The notes beneath the pieces are model-generated. The model saw only the letters and a program-made list of their open reading frames with translations. It was not told the origin of the DNA and ran no database searches. The position numbers were made by a program, and so were the translations under genes. From NCBI GenBank assembly GCA_941918925.1, contig OW799237.1, forward strand, positions 1,593,201 to 1,657,200: a stretch of DNA of 64,000 nucleotides, written 5' to 3'. Shown here piece by piece: positions 1 to 12,399 of the stretch; within the stretch, counting starts at the first letter, position 1, and each line of letters begins with the position of its first letter. This stretch comes from Phyto melanocephala (lineage: Eukaryota; Arthropoda; Insecta; Diptera; Rhinophoridae).

Positions 1-946
1 AGGGAATTGGTAAAGTGACACCCAAAAGCAAAGGCCTCTGGAAAGGTGTGCAATATATGATTATAGACCGTGCAAACATTCCAACAATTCCCCAGCATTA
101 AGTTAAGATTCTGCTCTCTAGTAAGCAAATACATCGCTCTACTCCTACTACAAACTAAACATTTTGACATTCCCTCTAGAGAATAGAAGTTTCTAATTAT
201 GACACTTGAAAATTAATATTATAATTAATGTAAAAATTATCAAAAATATTTTTCTAAAACCTCTAAAAAAATAATAAAATTATAAATCATATCGTAAATA
301 TGTTTGTAGAAAATTTTTTATACAATAGAGAAATTTATCGAAAATGTTCTAAAAATAAAAAAAATTAATTACACTGTAAGATTAGTAACTATAAAACGAT
401 ATTTAAGTATTATAAAGATAAATATTAGGCTCCATTGTTCATTATCTTTTATGTATTGAAGGGAACACAAAATAAATCCAACTAAATAAACACACAATTA
501 TCAAGCATTTATTTTTACATTTTTTTTCCCTGGTAAACCGAACGTATGCCCAATATCATACCAAACTAATAGTAAAAACGACCACCATTATCTATGCATT
601 AAAATCTATTGCAAAATATTATTATAATGAGATTCCTTGAACATTTTTCTGACTAATTTATTAAAGCCTTGAACTTATATATTTGTATTAGAGTGTTCAG
701 TTCAGTTCGTTACTGGGCATAATTAATAATTATAATTAAATAATTAATAAATTTTATTAATTAATATATTTCGAAATAATATTTTCTTTAATTTTTGTTA
801 TTTATTAAAATATAAAAAATTTATTTTAACATTTATTGTCCTATTAAAAAAAAAATTTTTAGAATAGTTTAGCTTGTCATATTCCAATAAACATGAAATA
901 TTTTTTACGAATACGGCAATTATGGTGAGAAAATAGTTGAACTTAT
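1..946. other. A+T-rich non-coding DNA
   Basis: No reading frame, repeat or RNA gene could be supported here. The stretch is A/T-rich, with runs such as the ATTAATAATTATAATTAAATAATTAA-like tract around 720-770. It ends at the TTAA that begins the piggyBac-like element. Confidence 0.6.
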
Positions 947-1790
947 TTAACCCTTAAGTAGTGACGTTGGTCTGTTGGACCACCTCAAAAAAAATAAGCG
1001 GCTATATAATTTTCCCTCTCCCATTAAACTCTTTGAGCTTCTCAGTAGCTTTAAGTTATTCAGTATTTATTCATTTTCTAATGCAAACAGTAAAGTTTTT
1101 TTGTTACTCAATTAGTAAAAGTTTTCTAAGATTTCGAGTGTGGTCCCCTAGACCAACATCACCAAGAACGTAACTTTTTTTTAAATAATTTCGAAGATGA
1201 GTAACAATATTCCGTCAACTTCTGTACGAGCATCTGATAGGAATTTTGAAAGAATTATAAATGAATGGTTAAATAATGAAGAAGGTGATGATTTCAGCGA
1301 AGATTCTGGCTCTGAATATGTTCAGTGCAGTGATCATGAAACAGATTCGGAGCAATCAATTGGCGATAATGAAGGTGCAGTAAATTTCTCTAATAATCAG
1401 GTTAGTCTTACGGAATTTTCTGAAACAGAAGTTCAAATAAATAAGAAAAACTCCTTTTATGGAAAACCCTGTTTTAAATGGGCGATAATTGGCGCTAACC
1501 GGGCTGTTAGGACCCCTGCTCATAACATACTGCGGATTTCATGTCGTAAGGATCAGTATATTACAGTAAATTCATCACCACTTGATTTATTTCAAAGCCT
1601 TATAGACGAAGATATAAAAATAGATCGTAACAAAAGAAAATTATGTTATATGTGCCCTTCAACAAAATATAGAAAAACTGTTCACATTTGCACTGTATGC
1701 AAAAGACCCATAAGTCCTCAATGTAGCAATAGCATATGCAAAAACTGCCAAAATAACATGAATTCAATATAATTTTTTAATTTTAATCTT
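947..1790 (+). mobile_element. Internally deleted piggyBac-like DNA transposon
   Basis: The sequence shows a TTAA at 947-950 followed directly by CCCTTAAGTAGTGACG. TTAA is the obligatory target of piggyBac elements, and CCC starts are usual for their ends. A subterminal inverted repeat follows: 961-984 (GTGACGTTGGTCTGTTGG...) is matched in reverse complement at 1141-1163 (about 18 of 22 positions). The open frame at 1197-1772 has piggyBac hallmarks. I could not find the 3' inverted end or a closing TTAA with AAGGG, so the right boundary is set just after the stop codon and is uncertain. The internal part of the transposase is missing. Confidence 0.6.
1197..1772 (+). CDS. PiggyBac transposase N-terminus fused in frame to the C-terminal Cys-rich domain
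   Basis: This is an intact 191-codon frame. Residues about 1-75 are acidic and Ser-rich (EEGDDFSEDSGSEY), as in piggyBac N-termini. Residues about 85-140 match the start of the transposase core (NSFYGKPCFKWA, then NILRISC and SPLDLFQSLIDEDI). The frame then jumps directly to the C-terminal domain (KRKLCYMCPS, then CTVC, CSNSICKNC), a seven-Cys arrangement typical of the piggyBac DNA-binding tail. A full transposase is about 550-600 residues, so the catalytic Asp region is gone. The protein cannot be an active transposase. It could still bind element ends, like truncated transposases that act as repressors, but that is inference. It has no stop or frameshift, unlike every other transposase copy in this window. 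The ATG at 1197 lies 34 bp after the internal inverted repeat. Confidence 0.7.
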   Translation: MSNNIPSTSVRASDRNFERIINEWLNNEEGDDFSEDSGSEYVQCSDHETDSEQSIGDNEGAVNFSNNQVSLTEFSETEVQINKKNSFYGKPCFKWAIIGANRAVRTPAHNILRISCRKDQYITVNSSPLDLFQSLIDEDIKIDRNKRKLCYMCPSTKYRKTVHICTVCKRPISPQCSNSICKNCQNNMNSI

Positions 1791-4700
1791 TTAAAATTTA
1801 TATAAGTATGTATTCTTATGAAAAAAAAACTGAATTGTATAACAGAAAATTTTCCAAAAAGACTTTAAAAGGAGCCTTGCAATTTGTATGATTTTCAAGA
1901 ATTAAAACTAAATTTTAACTTAACCCTTTAATTTGATATTTATGTTAAAAGAATTTTAGTTGAGTTTTAAAAAAATATTATAACCTCTGATTGAAACGTT
2001 TAAGAAAATAAAGGAAAATCCTTAAAAAAAAAGTTAAATTTAATGTTTTATTTATAAATAGAACTGATATAAGTTTTCAAATTTGTTTTCTGATAAATGA
2101 AATCATTTTTAGTTTTTTTAAATTATAAAAAATAAATACGCAATGTCCTGTGGACTTTTCAAAAAAAAAAAAAACCTTAAATAGTTGTGGTTTATTCAGT
2201 TTTGTTTAAGACTTGAACGCCCTAATACATTTACACATTAAAATTCACATATAAACATACACAACCTCATTAGCGACCCTTAAAATATGCAACATTTAAA
2301 AGTGAAACAAAAAGCATCCACATAAATGAATATTGAAAGCAAAGAAAAATAACAAAAGCGAACAAACAAATGATGATAATAATGCGAACTAACAAGAATT
2401 AAAATAATAAAAGCTGCAAACATGCAACATCATTCATTGTAATAATTATTTAAAAAAAAAAAAACTTTTTCATTATAATTCCATTTTTCAACTGACTTTT
2501 GGCTTGCAAAAACAACAATAAAATACTATCGAAAAAAAATCAACACACAAAATAAATAATAAAAAGTAAATAAATAAGTCCCATCTCTGAGATTCAGAAA
2601 TGATAATAATGAATAAGCAAAAGCAAATATTTATGTATGAATTTTTGCAACATTTATTAAAATTTATTACGATGAAACAATTTTTTTCCCTTTTCAATTG
2701 GAAGAATAATTATGAGTTTGTATAAAACAAAAAATATTATGGTTGCCCAATATAAATTTAAGGATTACATTTATTATAAATAATCCTTGTTAAGCTAAGG
2801 GCTTGAGTGAAGGGTCATTACTTACTATATGCATATGTTTCTTGTTTTAACAAAAAATTGCATATCATAACTACGACACGCTGGAGTCCGTTTGTCTGTC
2901 CGTTCGTTAGCAAAAATACTTTTTTTAATTTAGAGAAATTCATACATATCACTTTGAACCACACACTTTTGCTGGATTCACAAGGTGTGCTATCATTTCG
3001 AAGGACTAACAAATGCTTAAGCAAAGACAAATCCAAATGTACAGTGAGGTTTTCTATATCGAACAGTTAATGAGGAGAGGCGAGAAGCCATTGGATAAGA
3101 GATTCCATTTACCTAATTCGACGGGTTCCAGTACCACCACTCTACGGCAGAGAGAGGAAGAAAAACAAAACCCAACTAAATTCTTGCTCTTAATGTTTAT
3201 TATTGTGAAATGTTTTTATTTTATATTGTTAAAATAATAAATTCTTTTTTTATTTAATATCATCTGTTTATCTCCGTTCCATTTTATTAAAGGATTTAAA
3301 ATTCATTGTCACATATACAAACCGCTAGCCTTAAAAAAAATATATTAACCACTTTCAAAATTACATTTAAAAATTATTTATTATTAAATATTTTATTTAT
3401 TTAAAATAAATTCTGCTAATGGTTGAATGGCTGTCAAGCGTTTTTCAGTTAAAGAATATAGTTGAAAAAGAAGATAAAATTGTGTGTATCCATGCCTTGC
3501 TGCGAAAACTATTTAATATTTACGTGTTAGTAAAAATTCAAGTCTGTATAGTGTATGTATGTATGTATGTTTGTGTGTATAATAATTTGCACAATTTACA
3601 ATTGTAATTCAAGGATAATAAATGCCTTCGCATAAAATATGACAGCAATGTCATTCATTTCAATATTCGAGAGAAAAAAAATTTAAAAAAAGGGAAAAAC
3701 ATTATGTAAAGAATGATGGAGATGTTGTTAGTGTAAAAACCAGACATTGAAATATTGTAAATGCAAAAATATATTTAAGTCAATAGATGAATGAAAATAC
3801 AAAAGGCTTATTTGCAGGAACGACAGCGTTGTATGTTTCATCATAAGCATACTAATTGCAATAAATATGTATGAAACATTTAATTATTTTTTTTCTTCTT
3901 TAATTAAAATACATTTCTGTAAGTGGAAAATTTTTTAAAATGAATAAGGAATATATAAATATTTTTTTTCATATGAAATTTATTATAATTTTTGAAAGCC
4001 ACATATAATGAATTAAATAATAAAATACTTAATTAAATACCATTTGATACACTTTTTAATATTTGTTTAATGTTTTTTTAATCTGCAAGCACATGATCTA
4101 AATTTCTTTGAAGTAAGAAATTGAGTGATAAAAATAAAGAAATTTAGACAATTTTTATTCTAATTTTTTAAGAAAATTTTAGTGCTTAAATGTAAACCTT
4201 TTCTAGATGTTAAATACAATACAATACAATTTAAATATTTTATATTATATTTTTTAACTAGATTTTATATTGTCTTCAAAAAGCTAATTTATAGGCAATT
4301 TTTTACACGCAAAGAAAAACCGTGTTCAGGTAGATTATAACCTCTTAGCGACATACTATAATTGAATTGTTAATGGTTTATATTTTATGAATTGTATTGA
4401 TCAGCAAGAGATTTCATATAATCATTTTAAAATTAATTATTTAATTAATTCTTTTCCTAAAAAAGAGAGCAAAAACCAGTCTCACGCTTGAATAAAATTC
4501 CTTTTTTAATTATTACTTATTAAAAGGCTAAATAAAATAATATAATATACTTTTTATCCCATATAATCTCTATAAGATAATTTGATTTCGTATGAACATA
4601 ATATGATGTCATACAAATACAATATATTTTGAAATAATCACAATATGATTTCATACAATCAAATACAAATTAAATAAAAATATTAATTTTTTCTAACACA

Positions 4701-4988
4701 AATTTCAGCTTTTTGCTGTATCATCTTTCGCAAATGAATGTATACTATACCGCAAAATAGAAAAAATTGGGATAAGACTGACTTTGAGGTAAACTTTTTA
4801 AGATCTGTCGATCTCTTTAATCGATTTGCTGTTATCATTTACAGTTTTTTAAATATTAGTCATCAACTTAATGCTATACAACACTTTTGTAATTTACAAC
4901 TAAACTTTAACAGAGATTTACCAATAAAACATTTGTGTCCTATAGAACACAATAATTTACGAACAACGTTATGTTGTGTTGGTTATAG
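1791..4988. other. A+T-rich non-coding DNA with short simple repeats
   Basis: I see no gene. A TTAACCCTTT at 1920 repeats the first bases of the piggyBac left end, but in direct orientation. A less A/T-rich patch at 2870-3180 includes GTCCGTTTGTCTGTCCGTTC (2887-2906) and a stretch around 3060-3150 that could be an old mobile-element remnant, but no protein family could be read from it. A TATG-type microsatellite lies at 3551-3580 and an (ATACA) repeat at about 4204-4221. Confidence 0.5.
3551..3580. repeat. TATG-type microsatellite
   Basis: The sequence reads GTGTATGTATGTATGTATGT and continues as TTGTGTGTAT. It is a simple tetranucleotide repeat, one of several in the window. Confidence 0.8.
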
Positions 4989-5495
4989 AGGGTGACCCAA
5001 AATTAACGCAAGATTTAAATTGAATAGAAAACACAGTTTTGAACCTTTTTTGTAATTTTTATAAAGTACAAAGGATAGGATAGACCTCCTTGGCTTTGCA
5101 AAAACAAACGCACATACTCGTTTGTTGAAATTTTTAACACAGATCTATAGTAAATATACCCTGTAGTTTCCTCTTGAAACTTTAAATTCTTGTTCTTGAT
5201 ATTCTTACGCACTGCTATGATATTGACATTTAAACAGTTCATTTTTAAACGACCGGTATATTTGGCGTCTCCACCCGATTTAGTTTTCCTGAATTTTTCA
5301 ATTAATCTCTTCATAGTTGAGCAAGTCAAATACAATTCCGACCATATTTTGTATGAAGTTTTCGAACTGCGGCCGCCAAGCTTTTATCATTTTTGAAATA
5401 TTGCTCAAAAATAAAACGTGTAACATTCCATATTTACTAATTGTTTTACTGCACAAATGGTGATAAACTCAAAACTTTCGTTAATTTTGATAAAT
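4989..5495 (-). mobile_element. Internally deleted mariner-like (IS630-Tc1-mariner) remnant
   Basis: The left end reads GGGTGACCCAAAATTAACGC (4990). The right end (5472-5495) read in reverse complement gives TCAAAATTAACGAAAGTTT, an imperfect match, so both ends look like one decayed pair of inverted repeats about 0.5 kb apart. Between them the minus strand encodes the N-terminal helix-turn-helix part of a mariner-type transposase. The catalytic part is absent, so the copy is an internally deleted, MITE-like derivative. Confidence 0.55.
5015..5400 (-). pseudogene. Mariner-type transposase N-terminal fragment
   Basis: Reading leftwards from about 5400, the frames give YFKNDKSLAAAVRKLHTKYG, then after a one-base shift STMKRLIEKFRKTKSGGDAK and YTGRLKMN, then VNIIAVRKN. 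This is the paired helix-turn-helix region of the mariner-type transposases common in insects (typically '...AATVRKLR...KRLIEKFRKTGSV.D..HTGRP'). Near 5050 YFIKITKK recalls the YKIQLTQ motif that follows the second helix-turn-helix. No catalytic Asp motif is present. The first segment resembles the start of the transposase at 45017 (LFYQNGESFAATVRKLR), so the families are probably related. It is frameshifted and non-functional. Confidence 0.6.
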
Positions 5496-5559
5496 TCAAA
5501 AAAGTTATGTATAAATTTAGTACAAATTGAAAATTACCTAGGGCCTATGTAAAAGCGTT

Positions 5560-6300
5560 TGGGAAACATGTTATATGCTTGTCGTCGCACACCCAATTTA
5601 ATCATCTTCTTTTGTCATCCATCTCTTCCGTGGAGCATTAGGCCTATATACACATGTAGGGGGAATATCGAAGCAGACCACTACTATCACGGGTCCCTTT
5701 TCAAACCCCCTTGGCTCCTCAGTGATTTCGTGTCTACCGATCAGTATACCTTCAATCACTGAGTCCCGCGCCACAACCGGCGTTTGCTCTGGACTAGGAA
5801 AACTATTTCACACTGCCGACTGGTAATTGTCGACAATCCTCATCGCACAGTCCTTTGTAATCGCCAGCATCTCCCTCAGACTAAGGTCCCCCATCGCACT
5901 CACACTTAAAGTGTGCTTGCCTGTGATCCTTAATCTTCCGCTCGCCAACGCCGAACACTCGCAAACTACATGCATTAGGCCTATACAAACTGTAATTTTT
6001 CGTTAAGATCTTGATGACATCAATTAATAATACTATTAGTATCCGTAGAATTGTACTGAACAAGTTATCTCAGAGTCCACCTAATTTCCTCATCAATTAG
6101 GACAGAGGGTTCGATGGAGACCATGTACCTAGCAATCACCAGCTTATCAAAAAAGACAAATTGCCCGGAAATACATGATTATAAGAATCTCTAGAGATTC
6201 AAGACGGCTTTTTTTTTTGTGACCGTTTGACTTACGTACATAACCAAAAGAGCCTCCACGGGTTGCACTTCGCATTCCCAACCACCAGATTCTTTCTTTG
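5560..6300 (-). pseudogene. Unidentified GC-richer coding relic
   Basis: Base composition rises clearly above the flanks and the minus strand carries long open stretches with few stops. From right to left these give SGGWECEVQPVEALLVMYV, FDKLVIARYMVSIEPS with VLIDEEIRWTL, MLAITKDCAMRIVDNYQSAV, VVARDSVIEGILIGRHEI and EEPRGFEKGPVIVVVCFDIP. Interruptions by stops and shifts show it is broken. I do not recognise the family. It may be part of a retrotransposon ORF or a captured gene fragment. The 14-mer GCATTAGGCCTATA occurs twice, at about 5637 and 5972, so the peptide YRPNA is repeated. Confidence 0.4.
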
Positions 6301-9300
6301 TGAAAAAAAGTTGTAAGAAAAATTAAATATTAAATAATAAAATATATACGAACACTTGTTTATTATATCAAAAATAATGTTAAAAAAACATTGCGCTCAT
6401 TTACTATTGTTAAAGACAATATAATATGACTGTAGTGATCATATCGCAACCTTATTTTTTCATTGGAAAGTTTTTTAAAATAAATTACTAATAATGCAAA
6501 TGATAACTAATTATATTAATAAGCGCTTAGATAATTTATAAATGTCATATTTTGTAGTGTCAAAAATATTTTGGCAAATTTCTTAATGCATCACATAATA
6601 TTAAGGGCATTTTTTTATTTAACTTAAGCCATTATTGTAATCAAAAAACATGTAATTATTTGTTTTTTTTTCCTGTTCTTTCTGCCATAACCATTACTGA
6701 ATTATTTTATTCTCATATTCATTATTTTATGCAGACTATATAAAAAAAAATATATGAAATTTACTTTGTACTGCCAACAAACTGCCACAAAGATAACACT
6801 GAGATGAGATAAACAATATCTTGTGGAAGCAAAAAGAAAAACGAAAAGGAGAAAAAAATATAAAAGAAACACTGCACAGGAAGGAAAGGAAATGAAAAAT
6901 ACATTTAAAAATAAGTTGCAGACATTTGCGTTTTTTGGTGCGGGCTTCGTTTTTGCTTTTGTTTTTACGATGTTAAAACAATATTTGTTGAAGGAATTAT
7001 AGTTAAAATTGCAATAAGAATTCATTTATCATGCTCAGCATTACAATTGTAATAATATTTGCATAAATAATATTCAATGGAAAAGAAGATTCGCAGAAAT
7101 TTAATTTAAGTCATGATATGAACACAATGTAAAGGGTGCATCATAATGGAGTGAAAGGTTTACTAGACTTTGCAAGAGAATTATAAAGTTGTTGTTTCTT
7201 TTCATACACTAAATGTGGAAAATTTTATTAAATCCAGGAGCTAGGGAGTAATAGTAGGAATCTGGACAATAGATTTAACATTATCGATTCGAGTAGTGTG
7301 AATACACTGCTTTTCAAAACAGCCAGGATATAGTTACACACTTTTTGTAGTAATTTTATATAAAAACTGAAATATTTATTGGGTTTAAAGAAAGTTTCTT
7401 TCTCGTGCATTAAAAAAAACACATACTCAAACGTCTGTGTCTTTGCTTACTTTGATCAAATGTTCATCAATTTCAATCTGTTTTTTTTTTTCTTTTCCTT
7501 TTTGCTGTTCAGTCAAGCAGTAATTTCTTATTATTGTTTCACATTTCATCTTTAATAAAAAAAAAAATATATATTTTTTTAATTTATTTTTTTATTGGTT
7601 TTTTGCCTGCTTTGTACTTCGAAAATTTATCTTGTGCCTTTTTTCATTGAAATTTAATCAATGAGCGTCATTGAAAAATTATTAAGCGAAGTAAATATGC
7701 AATTCGTCTGCATTGGAAAATGTACATGAGTAATTCAATTTTTAACATAAATGCAAAGAAAAATCTTTGACCTCACCATGTTAAAATGAAAACAAATTTC
7801 GAAAAGATTATATATAAGATATAGACCTCGGTTTTTATGGTTTCTGATATATAGCAAATCAAGTCCTTAAAAAACGCTTAAAATATGCAAATATGGTCGT
7901 GGTTATAAGTCTGTATTTATGCGTACATAAGTTTTAAGTTAATTCCTTGACGACATCAAAAGGATATGAAGAAAATGTGCATATTTTTGTGCCAGGCAGT
8001 ATAACATACTTAATATGAGTCAGGTTATTATTGAATGCATTCATTTAGTCAGTCATTTACTTTGACATTACGATAGTAATGGTAAAAGCAGAGACCTCAG
8101 ACCTTACATATCCCCAGCGAAAATAGTTCAAAGTTGTGATATCGCGGCCAATTACCGCAGCAAAATGTAAAGTTAAGTGCTCACCAAAATGATTTCTCAA
8201 CAAGTACATTGGCAATTAATTTACAAATCAAAAATAAATTTATTTTATTTTGTGTATTAACGTATCCATTGAGCGAAGAAAAGTGCTTCATCACTTAAGA
8301 AAATTTCACAAAAAATATTTAATTTTTATTTCTCACACAAGGCTGTTTTTCGTAAAACAGCTAAATAATTTAAAGACGCTGTTGTGTTCCGAGTCTTTCA
8401 ATGATGACTTGCCAAATGATACTTAACAAAAATTACAAAGTAGTTTGATAACAGTCATGCGTGATCTGTTATAAAAAGCCTATTGAAAATCAAGCCTCAT
8501 GAATCCCTATATGTAGACAAATCGACTTATCTATGTACATCTGTTCGTTCATGCGAGAGCTGAAAACAAAATTTTGAACGCTCCATATATCTCACGGACT
8601 CGTATGTAGCATCAATTTATCAGAAATATTTTCGAAAATTTAAGTATTGAACTAAACAATTTCCATTTATTAGCAACTGAGATATGAGCGAGCAACCACG
8701 TATGCCTTTGTTTTTTTATTTATATACCAACAACAAAATTCTATTTAAAAATAAAACAACAAAAGCAGGAAGTGTTGTATATGACTATAAAACTAAAAAG
8801 ATATACTTTCTATATGGCGAAGTTTCTATATAACAAAGTGATTTTCTGGTCCTATGCAGAGTCCTTATATGATAGTATCGAACATGGAAAGTTAAAGGAG
8901 TAAACATTTTTATATTACAAAAAATGTCTTCATTTTATTTAGATCCACAATACACTGAATCAATAAAATATCATATTAAGGATACTTATTTATTCAACGG
9001 CCAAACGTTTATGTTTATATCCGTAATTTTTTTTATTTTTCCAGCATAAAATAGCTGACATACATTTTTATGCAAAAATTTTAAATTTAAGAAACTAAAT
9101 AAAATAAATAACAAATTTAAAAAACTTTATGTTTTGCATTGAAAAAAGAAATGAGTCATTTGGTCATCAAGTATTGTTTGCAGAAAAATCGTACAAAAAC
9201 AACTAGTTGCCTTCCAAGTTTAATATAATGTTGTCTTAAGTCCTTCCCTATAAATTAAAAAATAATAATAATAATAGCTGCTTTAAGAAAATATCTTTTT

Positions 9301-12300
9301 ATCAATTAAAGCTTATTACTTGTCGACGAACATTGATAAGGAGCTTTAGTCATTTAGCTGTTAGCTACGTATGTATATGTTTGTTAATATTAAAGGTATA
9401 TATTTATGTATATTGTGAAACTATAAGGACAACCTGTGCGGCAGCATGCCACACATTTTAAATGTTAAAATCACAATTGCATCTGCTGGCAATAACGTCG
9501 CTACAACAATAAGCACTTAAGGGTTTCAGTTATTGAAACACAACTGCCTGATTTACAATTAAATCAAGACTTAAGGAATGCTTTAAGACGAAGAATATAT
9601 TTACCAAATCTATGTACTATCAGGACTATGTATTCGATTGAAATATCCCAGTTAAAAGTAATGATATGAGTATTGCAAATGCATATTTAAAGGGTAAGTG
9701 TAAGTTTTTAAAGAGAGAAAATAATTTCGATTCAGTCTTTATTTATAAAAGTAAAAAATCCTTTTTCGTCCGCCACTCAAAATTTTTTAGAAAAAAATTT
9801 TAAAATTTTGTTTAAATTTAAAATACAGTTCATAGTCTGGTATTATTACTCACAAAATTTAATACCGATTTTTCAATAACAAGAATACCATTATGTACCT
9901 GAAATACAATAATAAAAATAAGGACAAGAGTGGAGCAAGCTTCGTGTCTGTCTGGTCAGTTTTCCACGTGTAATTAAACTCTAAATAAATAATCAATAAA
10001 ACAGCAATATCAATTTTAAAAAGATTAATTCTACTTTAAATATACAACAGCTACGATTGTTAATCAGACAAGAAATTTTTACGGGCAATGAGCTTGATCT
10101 TTCAAATTGACGACATTTTATTAACGCTCTTGCTTGCTGGGCTATCATTTGCCTGGGAACTACATAATTATTGCCTTGTAAATATGTTTCGATAATGACA
10201 ATAATTTACTGTTGTGTTTGACTGCCACGCATCATTAATAGATGACAGCATGATGCCACTGCAACATATTACTTTCTTAAACGCTTCCAATGAGAGTGAT
10301 TACAAATGAATAAAGTAAATTCTATTCAATACTTTTTAAGACTCTTGTCCATCTGTAATAAATGTCAGAGAGTTGCCGATAATTTGTTGGTACCGTATAA
10401 CTGCACTAACTATACAAGTCAAAATGTACACGTACATACACATACATAATGAGTTCTAAAAGCAGAAATGCGAGATGGAAATAATGACAGATAAACGGGT
10501 ACCAGTTCTGCACATGCATTTGTATGCATGCATGTATGTATGTTCGTATAAGGAGGATTGTTAAATATTGCCAATGAATTGTGCAGGGTCTAAAGCTGGT
10601 TTTACACGAGCTACATTCTATATATGACGTATCAGTTGTTCAACCTCTAGAAAATTCGTATGTCTATCAAAATTTGTATCTGTTTTCATATGTATGTTAC
10701 ACAAACAATGTCATGCGTTAGCATGTATGTTTTAATTTGTCGTTGGGATTCTATATAAATTCTATATCGTGTATACATAGCTAAGAAAGCCTCTACAAAC
10801 ATGTTTATGTAATGGAATCTACATATTGTGCGCCTAGTTATTCATGTCTTACATGAACACACCACCATAATTTAGTTGGCATGTCATTATGATGTTTTCT
10901 GTACTCTGTATGCATGTAGTATGCGCAGCATACAGTCAAAATATTGCTTCGTCAGTTGTTACTCTGTCATTTAACTATAGTTTGATATATGAAAATGTCA
11001 TGTTACTTAGTTGGTGAAAGTTGTAGTTCCACACAATTTGGAGAATGTGCAAAAACTCTTAGAACTTGTTTATTTGCAGTGATAAATAATTTGATATTAA
11101 GACTGACTTAATAAATTTGAAGGAATCAGTTAATGAGTAAAAAATTTTGGGTAATTTGTATATATGTATTGCAAAAAAAATCAGCAGATTCAATGAAAAT
11201 AAATGTATGATAGAAACAAATCATCTTTAAGTCATGATAAGCAGCCAAAAAAATTGTTCAATTCACAACCTCGTATTGTGAAATACAGTTTTAGTTTCTT
11301 TTCTTGTGAAAACAATTACTGTTGTATCAATATATGCTTGTATTGCTAAATGTCAAATAATTTTAAACGTCAGGTTAATAAAAATCAGGAATGTAAAAGT
11401 TTATAAAATAATGCTTCTGCAGAACTACAAAAAATGTTTTAAATAAAATTTTTAGTAAAAAATTATAAATTATAAAAATTAAAAAAAATCAACAAAACAG
11501 TTAAGATAAAAATTTATTATTTTGAGAGTAAAAAATATTCTATAAAAATTATTTTTTGATTTTGCACAAAAAAAAATTCATTTTCCATCCCTGTATGAAT
11601 CCTATACTCCACTTTAAAAACATATGAAATGAAATGTTTCAATGAAAATTATCAACAACAAGCATACAATACTGTAAACACATACAAAGGGTACGATACA
11701 ACTAGGCTTGTGTTAACGTTGTTTAAAAATTTTACGTTTACGAAAAGGTCGACATAAAACAAACACTTTAATTACCAGCAAAAAAGAAACTTTCCCAAAG
11801 TCACCTTATTTTGTGAATATTATATAATAATGAAGGTGTTTACCTTTTATGTACAGCACACACTACGCGTACCAACGGTGCGTTTGGAGTATTGCTTAAA
11901 CAAAAGATTTATAAATCCTGTGCTGCATACAAAACATACCCATGAAATACTTTTTGTGGGTTATAGATAGATCTAGCTAAATGTAATACAATAAGAACCT
12001 CCTAACTATGAGTTGTTTGCGATAACTTAATATTCTTATAGATAATTTAAGCATCGTGATCATGGTTTTCTTTTCATTTGTCAGAGAAAGCTCTAGTTTC
12101 CGTATACATGGCAAATAGCTTTAGTTCAAAATTTGCTTAGTAGGTTAGTCATCGCCCTTGAAATTTAATGATGACTCTTAGAAAATTTAATTAATAACTA
12201 AGAGAAACAAACTCCTTTGTTTGCTATAATATTGTTCTCATTTAATTACTAAAATATAGAATGGTTTTATTCTATCTACAATACAATACGATTTTAGGGA

Positions 12301-12399
12301 GAAGCTTTTATAAAAATAAATGAAATGTCCATTTTATAGAAGCCAAAGATGTAACTTATAAAATAAAAAAAATTTACTTTTTAAATATCGTTTTTTCCT
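6301..12399. other. Long A+T-rich stretch without recognisable genes
   Basis: None of the short open frames here (for example minus 6702-7025) shows a recognisable motif, and their composition follows the local A/T bias. A long T/pyrimidine run lies at 7480-7600. A hAT-like start (CAGGGTCTAAAGCTGG, then TTTTACACGAGC) at about 10585 has no inverted partner nearby. TATG/CATG microsatellite tracts occur around 10520-10545. No further structure was found. Confidence 0.5.
10520..10545. repeat. TGTATG/CATG microsatellite
   Basis: The sequence reads TTGTATGCATGCATGTATGT followed by ATGTTCG. It is a short imperfect tetranucleotide array. Confidence 0.7.

Noticed and set aside
1918..1932. TTAACCCTTT as right end of the piggyBac element
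   Set aside because: It is in the same orientation as the left end; the right end should be its reverse complement.
2488..2697. Small hydrophobic frame on the minus strand that could look like a membrane protein
   Set aside because: Its Phe, Ile, Tyr and Cys content is what random A/T-rich DNA gives; there is no promoter or family match.
2870..2910. GTCCGTTTGTCTGTCCGTTC as part of the (GACGGACA)n repeat family in reverse orientation
   Set aside because: Only about 20 bp resemble it; the palindromic head and the CTCATATCTCAG block are absent nearby.
6100..6125. tRNA B-box-like GGGTTCGATGG
   Set aside because: It lacks the terminal CC of the B box and no cloverleaf can be formed around it; it falls in a protein-coding relic.
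10585..10615. CAGGGTCTAAAGC...TTTTACACGAGC as a hAT or MITE end
   Set aside because: No inverted partner was found within several hundred bases.
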